Shown piece by piece: positions 1-8,360 of a stretch of 64,000 nucleotides of DNA. A program made the position numbers and the translations under genes. The notes beneath the pieces are model-generated. The model was not told the origin of the DNA. It made no database searches and saw only the letters and a program-made list of their open reading frames with translations. Numbering within the stretch: the stretch's first letter is position 1; each line of letters starts with the position of its first letter. This stretch comes from Moraxellaceae bacterium AER2_44_116. Lineage in GTDB: Bacteria > Pseudomonadota > Gammaproteobacteria > Pseudomonadales > Moraxellaceae. The stretch spans positions 1 through 64,000 of the forward strand of contig VIAD01000017.1 of the NCBI GenBank assembly GCA_006546595.1. Direction: 5' to 3'.

Positions 1-19
1 TTTAAAAGGGTATCTAAAT

Positions 20-859
20 TTAAACGTTTACACAGTTTAATTTACAGGCTCCAATTTTGTGGTTTTCAGGTGGAACACTCCATATTTTCTTATCAAAATC
101 AAAATGAGATTTCTCAGATAATCTCAACTCACCATTCCTGCACCCGTAAATAAGGCATAGCTTGATGAATATTTTGTTCTTATAAGCGATACGTGATTTC
201 TCAATGGCCAGCCATACCAGCCTAATTTCATCATCACTCAGCACTCTATCCGTTGTATGCTTTTTAACATTCAGATCATCACAGGCATTTATGTCTGCCA
301 ATACGTTAGTGTCAATAACTTTACGTTTTATCGCCCACTTAATCATTTGCTTACTATTTGTCAGTATGCGTGACGCAATACTTTCAGACTCTTTGGCTTT
401 TGACTCTAGGATAAAAAGCCACTCATGCAAGGTTACTTTATTAGCAGGCAAATTTCCGATTTTAGGCAAAACGTACAACTCAAAAGTACGTCTAATTTCA
501 ACATGGCCTTTTTTGTTATCAACACAGTACGACTCATACCATTTATAAAACAAAGTATTAATCGTATCAGCCTCAATAATTGCCTGTTTTTCTACTTGCT
601 TTGTCGTTCTTGGGTTAAAGCCCTGCTCTAACAACGCCCTAAGTCGTTGAGTTTCAATGCGGGCATCTTTTAATGACATTAATGGGTAAGAACCTATGTC
701 TACTCTTTGAAATTTACCGTCATAACGATAGCGCAACTGGTATGTAATCTTTCCTCTTGGCGACATTCTAATGCTCATAGAATCTCGATCCGCTAACTCT
801 TCAGTTTTCTCTCTTTGCTTGCCGTTATTCGCTTTAAGCCATGCATCCGTAAGAGCCAT
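20..859 (-). pseudogene. P4-type tyrosine recombinase (integrase), C-terminally truncated
   Basis: The protein begins with the MALTDAWLK start common to P4-like integrases, followed by an N-terminal arm-binding region (about residues 1-85), a SAM-like core-binding domain (about 95-200) and the start of the catalytic domain with the first active-site Arg in GCRNGELR. It reaches SVPPENHKIG and then runs into an unrelated tail and a stop, so the H-R-Y part of the catalytic site is missing. The length is about 280 residues, against about 400 for the family. The ATG at 859 is chosen because AGGTGG lies 4-9 bases ahead; a GTG at 895 has no such site. Only 19 bases lie beyond the stop, so a frameshift and a deletion cannot be told apart. 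Probably an inactive relic of an island or prophage. Confidence 0.75.
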
Positions 860-1233
860 CATGCCACCTGTGTACAAAATAAATATTACCCACAAAAACC
901 AGTAAATTTGTACACAGTTTTGTACACAGATTTAGTGATACGGATAATTTTATCATGATACAGGTTGATGCACTTAAAAAGCGATAGAGCCTAGAAAAAT
1001 ATAAGTTTTACGTGAATTACGATACGGGATTTATATGGATAATACGAAGTCAATGATGTGGGTGGGAAATAATTGCAAATGTTCTTCTAATGCTGACTTC
1101 AGTCAGCAATTGCTCGTTTGTCATTTCGTGAATTACGCTCGTTTGTACACAATTTTGTACACACTCAAAAATTTGTGCCGTTTTTGAATGTGTTTGATGA
1201 TGAAATTGGCGCGAATTATACCATAAATAAAAA
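860..1233. promoter_or_regulatory. Integrase control region with repeated TTTGTACACA sites
   Basis: This gap of about 370 bases holds no gene. TTTGTACACA occurs as a spaced pair at 907-928, again as a pair with the same 12-base period at 1142-1163, and once inverted at 868-879, overlapping the leader of the integrase. An 8-bp dyad (TGCTGACT / AGTCAGCA) lies at 1091-1108. CGTGAATTACG-like words repeat near 1010 and 1126. The sites could be arm-type integrase sites or operators for a lost repressor. No tRNA gene or clear attachment core is seen. Confidence 0.5.
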
Positions 1234-1249
1234 ACCGCCCGAAGGCGGC
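1231..1249 (-). terminator. Rho-independent terminator after the DUF779 gene
   Basis: Read leftward, CCGCC / GGCGG form a stem around a TTCG loop, followed by a run of T (bases 1225-1234 on the + strand are nearly all A). It lies 20 bases past the DUF779 stop. Confidence 0.8.
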
Positions 1250-1270
1250 TATTCTGCTGAGACTAAAATT

Positions 1271-1642
1271 TCAACCCACCACACCTGACGTAACTAGTTC
1301 CTGCCATTCTTCCTCCGTAAACAAGCGAGAACGAGTTAAAAAGGCTTTACCCGTATTGCCTTCCAATGAGAACGTGCCGCCCCGACCTTCAGTGACATCA
1401 ATAATGAGCTGTGTATGCTTCCAGTATTCATACTGAGCAGCACCGATATAAAATGGTACATTGGCTATATCGCCCAAATGTACATCATAAGGTCCAATGG
1501 TTAAATCGGTAGGCAAGTAACAGTTTGCAGCACTGTTATCACAACAACCTCCCGACTGATGAAACAGGATGTCGCCATATTGTGCTTTGAGCATCTCAAT
1601 GAGTTCTAAGGCTTCTTGGGTTGCAATGACACGTTCAACCAT
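1271..1642 (-). CDS. DUF779 family protein, partner of aldehyde dehydrogenase
   Basis: A protein of about 123 residues with the DUF779 pattern: an N-terminal helix, FHQSGGCCDNSAANC with three clustered cysteines, then YDVHLGDI and YEYWKHTQLIIDV. Its biochemical role is unknown to me. In many proteobacteria it is encoded directly downstream of ExaC/AcoD-type aldehyde dehydrogenases, as here, where it follows 119 bases after the dehydrogenase on the same strand. The clustered cysteines suggest metal or redox chemistry, which is inference. The ATG at 1642 is chosen because GGAGA lies just ahead; the open frame continues upstream through repeat DNA to 1711, but that part is not protein-like. Confidence 0.85.
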   Translation of the reverse strand: MVERVIATQEALELIEMLKAQYGDILFHQSGGCCDNSAANCYLPTDLTIGPYDVHLGDIANVPFYIGAAQYEYWKHTQLIIDVTEGRGGTFSLEGNTGKAFLTRSRLFTEEEWQELVTSGVVG

Positions 1643-1684
1643 GCTCGTCTCCGAATTAAACGGCAATTGCCTCAAAAGAGAGTT

Positions 1685-1757
1685 GGCTTCGACTCCGCTC
1701 AGCCACCACAACTCCGCTCAGCTAGCGTAAAAATGCCCCCTGAGCGGAGTCGAAGGG
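1685..1757. repeat. Dispersed palindromic repeat, family A copy 1
   Basis: GGCTTCGACTCCGCTCAG on the left and TGAGCGGAGTCGAAGG on the right form a long inverted repeat around an AT-richer centre, with an extra internal ACTCCGCTCAG. Five further copies of the same design occur in this window, at 5264, 8984, 33895, 49052 and 60901, all between genes. This resembles REP/MITE elements. Confidence 0.85.
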
Positions 1758-1761
1758 TATC

Positions 1762-3282
1762 CTAGAAAAACCCAAGTTTCTGCTCTGCATAGCTGACTAA
1801 CAAGTTTTTCGTTTGTTGATAATGGTCGAGCATCATTTTATGGGTTTCACGACCGATACCAGACTCTTTGTAGCCACCAAATGCCGCATGTGCAGGATAG
1901 GCATGATAGCAGTTTGTCCACACACGACCCGCTTTAATGCCACGTCCCATGCGATAGGCGACATTACCATTACGACTCCAAACACCTGCACCCAAACCAT
2001 ATAAAGTGTCGTTAGCAAGTGCCAACGCTTCTGCTTCGTCTTTAAAGGTGGTTACAGCGAGCACAGGGCCAAAAATTTCTTCTTGGAAGATGCGCATTTT
2101 GTTATGGCCTTTAAACACGGTCGGTTGAATGTAAAAACCCTTGGCCAAATCACCAGACAAATGTGCTTGTGCGCCTCCCGACAACACTTGCGCCCCTTCT
2201 TGTTTACCTAAATCTAAGTAAGAAGTGATTTTTGCCATTTGCTCCATCGAAGCCTGCGCACCGAGCATGGTGTCCGTATCTAAAGGATTGCCTTGAATAA
2301 TGGCGGCAATGCGCTTTAAACATTTTTCCATAAAGGCTTCATAAATAGACTCTTGAATCAGTGCGCGTGATGGACAGGTACAGACTTCACCTTGATTAAA
2401 CGCAAACAGCACCAAGCCCTCAATGGCTTTGTCGAGGTAGCCATCGTCAGCATCCATGACATCAGCAAAAAACACATTCGGCGACTTCCCTCCCAACTCT
2501 AAGGTTGCAGGGATTAAGTTATTAGCCGCTGCTTGCGCAATGACACGCCCTGTCGAAGTAGAGCCTGTAAAAGCAATCTTGGCGATACGTTTGCTGCTAG
2601 CAAGTGGCATACCCGCTTCACGACCAAAACCGTTGACCACATTCAACACGCCTGCTGGCAATAAATCAGCAATCATCTCAACCAGTATTAATAAACTAAT
2701 GGGCGTTGATTCGGCTGGTTTAAGTACCACACAATTACCCGCCGCAATGGCAGGTGCTAGTTTCCATGCCGCCATGAGTATCGGAAAATTCCACGGGATA
2801 ATTTGCCCAACGACACCTAGCGGTTCATGAATATGGTACGCCATCGTATTGGCATCAATTTCACTAATGCCGCCCTCTTGCGCTCGGATACAACCTGCAA
2901 AATAGCGAAAGTGATCAATCGCCAAAGGAATATCCGCATTCAAGGTTTCGCGGATGGGTTTGCCATTATCAACCGTTTCGGCATAAGCGAGTTTTTCTAG
3001 GTTAGCTTCCATACGGTCAGCTATTTTCAACAAGACATTTGAGCGTTCCGCAGCTGAGGTTTTACCCCACGCCTCTGTTGCGGCATGCGCTGCATCTAAG
3101 GCTAACCCAATATCTGCGGCACTCGAACGTGCAGCTTGGGTGTATACCTGACCAGAAATCGGGGTAACTACGTCAAAATATTCGCCTTTTACGGGAGGGG
3201 TAAACTTGCCACCAATAAAGTTGTCATAGTGGGCTTTGAATGCTACTGGTGCGCCAGTGGTATTGGGGAAAGCGTAAATCAT
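1762..3282 (-). CDS. exaC: NAD-dependent aldehyde dehydrogenase, ExaC/AcoD type
   Basis: A 506-residue enzyme of the aldehyde dehydrogenase superfamily that oxidises aldehydes such as acetaldehyde to acids with NAD. Key residues are visible: Asn165 in PWNFP, Glu262 in LELGGKSPN and the catalytic Cys301 in NQGEVCTCPSR; the last motif is typical of the ExaC/AcoD/AldB group. The length is normal for the family. It is followed by a DUF779 gene and preceded by a GAF-domain regulator on the same strand, a combination known around ethanol, acetoin or glycol catabolism. The start ATG has a nearby AGGAGAAC. The exact substrate cannot be read from sequence. Confidence 0.93.
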   Translation of the reverse strand: MIYAFPNTTGAPVAFKAHYDNFIGGKFTPPVKGEYFDVVTPISGQVYTQAARSSAADIGLALDAAHAATEAWGKTSAAERSNVLLKIADRMEANLEKLAYAETVDNGKPIRETLNADIPLAIDHFRYFAGCIRAQEGGISEIDANTMAYHIHEPLGVVGQIIPWNFPILMAAWKLAPAIAAGNCVVLKPAESTPISLLILVEMIADLLPAGVLNVVNGFGREAGMPLASSKRIAKIAFTGSTSTGRVIAQAAANNLIPATLELGGKSPNVFFADVMDADDGYLDKAIEGLVLFAFNQGEVCTCPSRALIQESIYEAFMEKCLKRIAAIIQGNPLDTDTMLGAQASMEQMAKITSYLDLGKQEGAQVLSGGAQAHLSGDLAKGFYIQPTVFKGHNKMRIFQEEIFGPVLAVTTFKDEAEALALANDTLYGLGAGVWSRNGNVAYRMGRGIKAGRVWTNCYHAYPAHAAFGGYKESGIGRETHKMMLDHYQQTKNLLVSYAEQKLGFF

Positions 3283-3300
3283 GTTGTTCTCCTAGTTTTT

Positions 3301-3330
3301 TTTATACAGAACGCATGATGGCATAAGCAA
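3301..3330 (-). promoter_or_regulatory. Possible sigma-70 promoter of the aldehyde dehydrogenase
   Basis: Read leftward: TTGCTT (-35, at 3325-3330), an 18-base spacer, then TATAAA (-10, at 3301-3306), ending about 20 bases before the start codon. No sigma-54 GG/GC pair was found, although some regulators of such genes use sigma-54. Confidence 0.4.
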
Positions 3331-3425
3331 GGTTGAATTTAGGTTGAAGGGTTTGTATGGACTAAGACGACGACGAATGATCGACATGATGAAGATGAAT
3401 GTGATTTTTATTTATAAAAGCCAAC

Positions 3426-4625
3426 TTATAACAGTAATGCCAGTTTTGCCCTCACTGCACTTAAACGCGTATCCTGCACCGCTAATACCTGTGACAGCTG
3501 ATTGAGTACTGCATATTCAGGTTCATGCACTTGCACAAACTGCCACATGGCCTCCACGTCTGTACTACGAGACAAAGCATCGACGACTAAACAGTGTAAA
3601 TATTCTCGATATTCACAGACCGCTGGCGACTCCGATTGCACCAGTAAGGGACGCTGATACAACGCCACTGCTTCTTTTAATCGACCCAAATGGACATAAC
3701 TTTCGATCAATTGAGCATCCGTCAGCACGACAGCTAGCACAATCCGATAAGGTCTAGCCTGCAAGGCATCCCCTAAATGGGCGCGTAAATGGGTCATTTC
3801 GGATTTAAGGGTGGATATAGAAATAGAGGCATCACCATAAACTAAGGCATGTAGCTGCTCCAAACTCAAACCTTCAGGATGAAGTGCTAACACCAAAAAA
3901 ATTTCTTGTAGTCGTCGCGGAAGTTGCATGTCAGAGCTAAGATGTGCGGTGCGTGAACAAAAGTAAAACGCGGCTCGTTTTTGAATATCTAATTGCGACC
4001 AGACTTGAGAGATACGTGAAGCATAATGACTCACCGTCGCCAAGGCCAACGGGGTTGAATTCTGCCAAGGTGCACTCATGTCCAACACAGCCATCACCTG
4101 CCCTGTTGAGGCATGGACAATCGGTGCAGCATAACACACCCACTCATGCAAATTTGGGATGTAGTGCTCCGCTGAAAATACCGTGACTGGACGCACCATT
4201 CGTGCACTTAACCCGACCGCATTTGTGCCAATACTGGCTTCATCCCAACGGGCGGAAGGCAAAAAGTGGACTAATTCCAATTTGCGCGCCATCGCACGAC
4301 TGGTATAAGTCCATTGCAATTGTGCATGTGCATCGCTTAAACCAATGGCAAAACCTGTGTCGGCTAATGCTTGCTCCAAATCTTGTAACACGGGGTTCGC
4401 GGCTTGATAAAAATGACTATCCATAAATTGCGTGCGAACGGAGTCTGGATCTTCTAAGGGTGCTGAGGTTTTATTAACCGAGACATTCACTTCCGACATC
4501 TGCCATGACTGGTCAAGCCATGACGCTTGATTTGTGCTAAGTCTAGTATCTTTACTGCGTATAAACTCGCGCCACCTTTGTTCGGATGCAAGACGTTCAG
4601 AACGTAATTTCTCCTTAATACGCAT
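3426..4625 (-). CDS. GAF-domain transcriptional regulator, AcoR-like N-terminus without AAA+ domain
   Basis: About 399 residues. The first two thirds match the sensory half of AcoR-like activators: SWLDQSWQMSEV near the start, a GAF-like domain with DEASIGTNAVGLSARMVRPV and SAEHYIPNLHEWVCYAAPI, and TGQVMAVLDMSAPW. The usual sigma-54 AAA+ module is absent. Instead the C-terminal third (LSLEQLHALVYGDASISIST and on) looks like a winged-helix region followed by helical repeats. It probably senses an aldehyde or alcohol signal and controls the adjacent dehydrogenase/DUF779 pair; this is inferred from position. The ATG at 4625 is preferred, with AAGG 9 bases ahead, over a GTG at 4664 that lacks a ribosome site. 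Confidence 0.75.
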   Translation of the reverse strand: MRIKEKLRSERLASEQRWREFIRSKDTRLSTNQASWLDQSWQMSEVNVSVNKTSAPLEDPDSVRTQFMDSHFYQAANPVLQDLEQALADTGFAIGLSDAHAQLQWTYTSRAMARKLELVHFLPSARWDEASIGTNAVGLSARMVRPVTVFSAEHYIPNLHEWVCYAAPIVHASTGQVMAVLDMSAPWQNSTPLALATVSHYASRISQVWSQLDIQKRAAFYFCSRTAHLSSDMQLPRRLQEIFLVLALHPEGLSLEQLHALVYGDASISISTLKSEMTHLRAHLGDALQARPYRIVLAVVLTDAQLIESYVHLGRLKEAVALYQRPLLVQSESPAVCEYREYLHCLVVDALSRSTDVEAMWQFVQVHEPEYAVLNQLSQVLAVQDTRLSAVRAKLALLL

Positions 4626-4790
4626 AACCGACTGCCTTAGATTTATTCTATTTGTTGAGGGCACATTTTCACGACATCACGACCAAAATCTTTGGATGAT
4701 ATGCGCCCATCCTAACACGAGCAGCACACAAAAATAAGTTTCCTTTGGCAACCCAACAGTCCGTTTTTAGCGCGTTTTACAATGGGTGTC

Positions 4791-5216
4791 TTAAAAGAAA
4801 CCCGCTCTAAACTTAGGCAAGACAATGCCGATGATTCCACGCACCGTACCTCTAGAAATATCCAACCAATCAAAATAATCCCGCCACAAGATAATTTGAC
4901 CATTTCGCACCTGAAACGTACCACACACCCAAAAAGCAACGTGCAAGGTACCCACTCTAATTATATCGGTACGCTCGGTCATCACCGTGTCGCCATTAGC
5001 CGCAAGGCCATGAATTTTTACACTAAAGCCTGTCCCTTTACGCAACAGCAACTCAAACAAATTGGCCACACGTTGCCCACCAATCATTGTTGGAAGCGAC
5101 ACATTGGTATATTGCAAATCTGGCGCAAGTAAAGTGGCAATTTTGTCATGATCTTTGGCTTCAAGCGCATGTAGGAAGTCTGTCACTATCTGTTCTGGGG
5201 TCGTTGTACTATTCAT
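4791..5216 (-). CDS. Limonene-1,2-epoxide hydrolase-like (SnoaL/NTF2-fold) protein
   Basis: A 141-residue protein that fits the limonene-epoxide-hydrolase family: an N-terminal helix (PEQIVTDFLHALEAKD), then YTN (Tyr36, Asn38), RTD (Arg82, Asp84) and WRDYFD (Asp113). These match the Tyr/Asn/Arg/Asp set that positions water in the family. It may therefore hydrolyse a small epoxide; the related SnoaL-like isomerase/carrier fold is the alternative. The start ATG at 5216 has a strong AGGAGAG ahead. It stands alone, with a repeat element between it and the upstream hydrolase gene on the same strand. Confidence 0.75.
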   Translation of the reverse strand: MNSTTTPEQIVTDFLHALEAKDHDKIATLLAPDLQYTNVSLPTMIGGQRVANLFELLLRKGTGFSVKIHGLAANGDTVMTERTDIIRVGTLHVAFWVCGTFQVRNGQIILWRDYFDWLDISRGTVRGIIGIVLPKFRAGFF

Positions 5217-5263
5217 GATGCTCTCCTAATGGGTTGCTAGCTCTGCAATCTTTTCGTTTTATT

Positions 5264-5316
5264 GGCTTCGACTCCGCTCAGCCACCGTAAAAACGCTCCC
5301 TGAGCGAAGTCGAAGG
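5264..5316. repeat. Dispersed palindromic repeat, family A copy 2
   Basis: The arms GGCTTCGACTCCGCTCAG and CTGAGCGAAGTCGAAGGG form an inverted repeat (one arm base differs from copy 1). It sits between the epoxide-hydrolase-like gene and the alpha/beta hydrolase gene. Confidence 0.85.
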
Positions 5317-5334
5317 GGTAATTTAAGTCAATGT

Positions 5335-6330
5335 TCAACAAGCTCTATGTATCACTCGGCTATCCCGCCAAAAACGATTTAGACTTTTTGCAGTGATCGC
5401 AGGTACATCAACCATTGGCAAATGGCCGACACCGCTTAACTTATGTACTCTAGCATGAGGAATTAACTGTTTGAAGGTTTCGACACAGGTGTGATGTAAT
5501 ACTTGATCGTCTTCACCCCAAAGAATCAGCGTTGGTACAGTCACCGCCGAAATACCCACACGCTCACAATGTAAAGAATGGGCAATCATGTGATGAAACA
5601 AGTGACGATTGACATGACGACGCGACACCATCTCCTGCCCCATGGTTGATGCTAATACTAAAGACAACGCGGTACGGTTGCGCTCCAACACGGTATTAAA
5701 CAAGCGGACAACCTCGACATAACTATTCGGTACAAGCGTATTTTTCCCCACCATTAGGCCGCGCTCAAAAGATGTAGAACCTTGGCCACGGACACCTGCG
5801 GCATTCATCAACGTCAATGTTGCCGTGACTTCAGGATGACGAGCCGCAACTAATCCAGCAATACCGCCGCCCATCGAACTACCGACAAAATGTGCTTTAT
5901 GGGGTAATACTTGCCGCGCCCAATCCGCAATACGATCCGCTTGTTGATCTAAACCATAGACTTTCTCATGACGAAAGTGACTTTCACCCCACGCGGGTAA
6001 ATCGGGTACAAACAAACGATAGCGTCGAGACAAAAAAGGTAACAGTAACAGCCAGTTTTCTTTCGTAGAGGCAAAACCATGTAATAGCACGACAGGCTCG
6101 CCCTGCGGATTTCCCCCTTCTAGCCAAATCATTGTTGCACCATCAACTTCCATACGGCATTTACGCAAACCAACGACTCGCCCTTGAAGTTCACGCAATA
6201 ATGGCCAAACCTGACCACTTGGCCGCCAATCACGGATTGCTTCAGGATGCGCCAACTTAGCGGTGGCCGTATAAGCAGGCGCAATTTCGTGTACTAATGC
6301 TTTTTCGATGTGTTTCAGGGCATGTGTCAT
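5335..6330 (-). CDS. Alpha/beta-fold hydrolase
   Basis: A 331-residue alpha/beta hydrolase of the lipase/esterase type. HGFASTK (residues 84-90) supplies the oxyanion loop, the nucleophile is Ser152 in GSSMGG, the acid is Asp274 or Asp275 in WGEDDQVLH, and the base is His303 in GHLPM. A roughly 55-residue N-terminal helical extension precedes the core. No signal peptide is visible. The substrate is unknown; relatives include triacylglycerol-lipase-like and meta-cleavage hydrolases. The start ATG has AAGG about 10 bases upstream. It could be cotranscribed with the epoxide-hydrolase-like gene downstream, but the repeat between them argues for caution. Confidence 0.85.
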   Translation of the reverse strand: MTHALKHIEKALVHEIAPAYTATAKLAHPEAIRDWRPSGQVWPLLRELQGRVVGLRKCRMEVDGATMIWLEGGNPQGEPVVLLHGFASTKENWLLLLPFLSRRYRLFVPDLPAWGESHFRHEKVYGLDQQADRIADWARQVLPHKAHFVGSSMGGGIAGLVAARHPEVTATLTLMNAAGVRGQGSTSFERGLMVGKNTLVPNSYVEVVRLFNTVLERNRTALSLVLASTMGQEMVSRRHVNRHLFHHMIAHSLHCERVGISAVTVPTLILWGEDDQVLHHTCVETFKQLIPHARVHKLSGVGHLPMVDVPAITAKSLNRFWRDSRVIHRAC

Positions 6331-6510
6331 ACATTAAACCTTGTCAGATGCTAAATCCGCCACGACATTAACATGACAAGCGTCCGATAACAGGTTATTT
6401 TAGGACAACAATTGGTTATTTCAGGCCAAATTTGGGGTAAAGAATACTGTTTTGCCTTATTTTTGAGCGTTATTATTCAAAATAGCCCAAGTGAATTACA
6501 TCAAAAAATA

Positions 6511-6536
6511 AAAACCCCCGCATTGCGCGGGGGTTT
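6511..6536 (-). terminator. Strong terminator after the PstS-like gene
   Basis: A 10-bp stem AAACCCCCGC / GCGGGGGTTT (6512-6521 with 6527-6536) and a 5-base loop, followed leftward by a T-rich tract. It also has a short T run on the right. Confidence 0.9.
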
Positions 6537-6576
6537 AATCGTTATCAATATGCTAGAGACTTAGCACATCTTTCGA

Positions 6577-8097
6577 TTAGTTCAATACACAAGCACTAAC
6601 TAAGCCAGCACCTGTTGTTGCAGCAGAACCTGCACCCGCAGTGATAGTTAAACCACCGAAGCCTTTTTTCTTGCCAATGGTTTTAACTTTGCTGCTGATT
6701 GCGTATGGAGCACTGAACAATCTACGCAAAGCATCTGCTTTATCAATACCAACAGGAGTAGAAACACCAGTAGCGTCTAAAGAGTTACCTGCGTTATAAC
6801 CCATCAAATAGCTGATAGCGATAATGGGATACTGAACATAATCGTTCTTAACATTTAAGGCGGGTTTAGCATAAGTATCAGGAGCAACAGTTTGGATACA
6901 ACCCGCTGTAGCACCTGCTAAAGGAGTAACAGGAACTAATGTTGGACGACCATTAGTATCGTTAGAACCCAACACTTGGTCAGCAACGGTTGTTACAGCA
7001 ACAGATGCTGGGAAGTGTTTGGCGTTTAATGGGTCAAACTTAGTGTAAACAACCGCTTTATGCTTAACTGCTTTAGTAACACGAATACCATTCTTCAATT
7101 TCGGTGTACCGTCAGCATTGTTTTGTGGCACATCTTCAACATAAGCCGCAACGTCTGGCTTAATAGACAAAGTTGCTACACGTAATACACCGCCACCGTT
7201 TAATGCAGCACGAGCAGCACCGTCAGCAACGTCAGCATAACCAATAGAACCGTCAGTCGCTAATACTTGAGCAACTACGCCACCATTACCACTACCCTGA
7301 ATTGCTGTACCAACTACGTTAGTCGTTAACGTGTTTTGTGTTACAAAACCAGTCACTGCAACAGGCGTTGTTGTTGGGCAAGTTGCCGACAAATGGTTAG
7401 TGAAAGAGAACGTTGTGCCTGAACTGTCAGAACGTTTAACAAACACGATAGGCTTAGAAGCAAAACCCAATTGGTTCCAGTTATTAATTGCACCAGAAAC
7501 TACTTGACATAGTTGCGATTCGGTCAAGTTTAACTTGGCATTGCCTAAATCGGAGTTGTTGAAAATCACGCCGATAGCAGCAGCAATAGCTGGCAATTGA
7601 ACAGGAGCAACACGAGTCGCTGCGCGTGGACCTGTACCGAAAGAAGAATATTCAGAGGCAGAGAATGGTGCATCGCTACCAGCGAAATCCGCTTCGGCTG
7701 TTGTTGCAGCAAAACCAGTAGGTGTTGTGTCGTAGTTTGCACAAGTACCTGTTGCATCAGCAGTACCACGTAAAACGTTACGACCTGTACCTGAACCTGT
7801 ACCACAGTAAGAAATTTTGAAGAATTTACCTGCTGGGCTAGCTAAAGTGACTTGAGCAAACAAAGAATCAACAGCAGCTGGATTCAACAAATCAAGTGTT
7901 TTAGTTGTTGAAGTAATGGATTGACGTTTAGAAGTTGCGTCAGTTGTGCCTAACCACTTACTACCAACATAAGCACCGATTGGCAATGTAGCACCGCCAC
8001 CATAGATGGTACCAACTGCGACTGGAGCAGTAGCAGCAAAAGCAGGAACAGAAACTAAAACTGCCATAGCAGCAGCAAGACGCGTGAGTTGAGACAT
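6577..8097 (-). CDS. Secreted PstS-like phosphate-binding protein, extended form
   Basis: A 506-residue protein with a clear Sec signal peptide (ending near VPAFAA, residue 22). It carries PstS family motifs in order: GGGATLP near residue 34, YCGTGSGTGR, DFAGSDAPFS, LPAIAAAIGV and KRSDSSGTTF, the loops that hold phosphate in PstS/DING proteins. At 506 residues it is much longer than PstS (about 340), with an extra segment between about residues 310 and 400. No pstCAB genes follow, so it may act as a free periplasmic, outer-surface or secreted phosphate binder rather than an ABC transporter component. A Pho box lies upstream. The start has AGGGGAGA ahead. Confidence 0.8.
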   Translation of the reverse strand: MSQLTRLAAAMAVLVSVPAFAATAPVAVGTIYGGGATLPIGAYVGSKWLGTTDATSKRQSITSTTKTLDLLNPAAVDSLFAQVTLASPAGKFFKISYCGTGSGTGRNVLRGTADATGTCANYDTTPTGFAATTAEADFAGSDAPFSASEYSSFGTGPRAATRVAPVQLPAIAAAIGVIFNNSDLGNAKLNLTESQLCQVVSGAINNWNQLGFASKPIVFVKRSDSSGTTFSFTNHLSATCPTTTPVAVTGFVTQNTLTTNVVGTAIQGSGNGGVVAQVLATDGSIGYADVADGAARAALNGGGVLRVATLSIKPDVAAYVEDVPQNNADGTPKLKNGIRVTKAVKHKAVVYTKFDPLNAKHFPASVAVTTVADQVLGSNDTNGRPTLVPVTPLAGATAGCIQTVAPDTYAKPALNVKNDYVQYPIIAISYLMGYNAGNSLDATGVSTPVGIDKADALRRLFSAPYAISSKVKTIGKKKGFGGLTITAGAGSAATTGAGLVSACVLN

Positions 8098-8186
8098 GTT
8101 GTTCTCCCCTTTATGGGTTTGTTGGTTGAGACTTAACGAGTTACCGTGAAGGCAGGGACACTTTAACGAGGATAAGTTTCAATTGA

Positions 8187-8204
8187 TTGAACGTTTTATG
8201 ACAG
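8187..8204 (-). promoter_or_regulatory. Pho box (PhoB-binding site)
   Basis: Read leftward, CTGTCAT, then AAAA, then CGTTCAA: two 7-base half-sites 11 bases apart, the first identical to the PhoB consensus half-site and the second matching at 4 of 7. It lies about 90 bases before the PstS-like start codon, with TATCCT about a dozen bases after it as a possible -10. This predicts induction under phosphate starvation. Confidence 0.7.
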
Positions 8205-8360
8205 TTTTAGAGTGTTTAACTTTATTTATTATTACTCATTTTTCCAAAGAAAAAACAACATAACGTAATGTAAATATTGGATTTTTAATATAATTAAAAC
8301 TAATGATTTATTTGATGTGCATTGATATCCAACTATAAGCTCATATTTTTCTGTAATGTC

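Noticed and set aside
204..631. Rightward reading frames inside the integrase gene
   Set aside because: They overlap a clear integrase in another frame and have no ribosome site or family resemblance.
860..1233. tRNA gene as integration target for the integrase
   Set aside because: No cloverleaf or TTCGAATC-type T-loop was found in this gap; no tRNA was recognised anywhere in the window.
1643..1711. Longer N-terminus of the DUF779 protein
   Set aside because: The extra codons lie in repeat-derived DNA, and a good ribosome site precedes the ATG at 1642.
3283..3425. Sigma-54 promoter before the aldehyde dehydrogenase
   Set aside because: A TTGC-like -12 word exists, but no GG element at the right distance.
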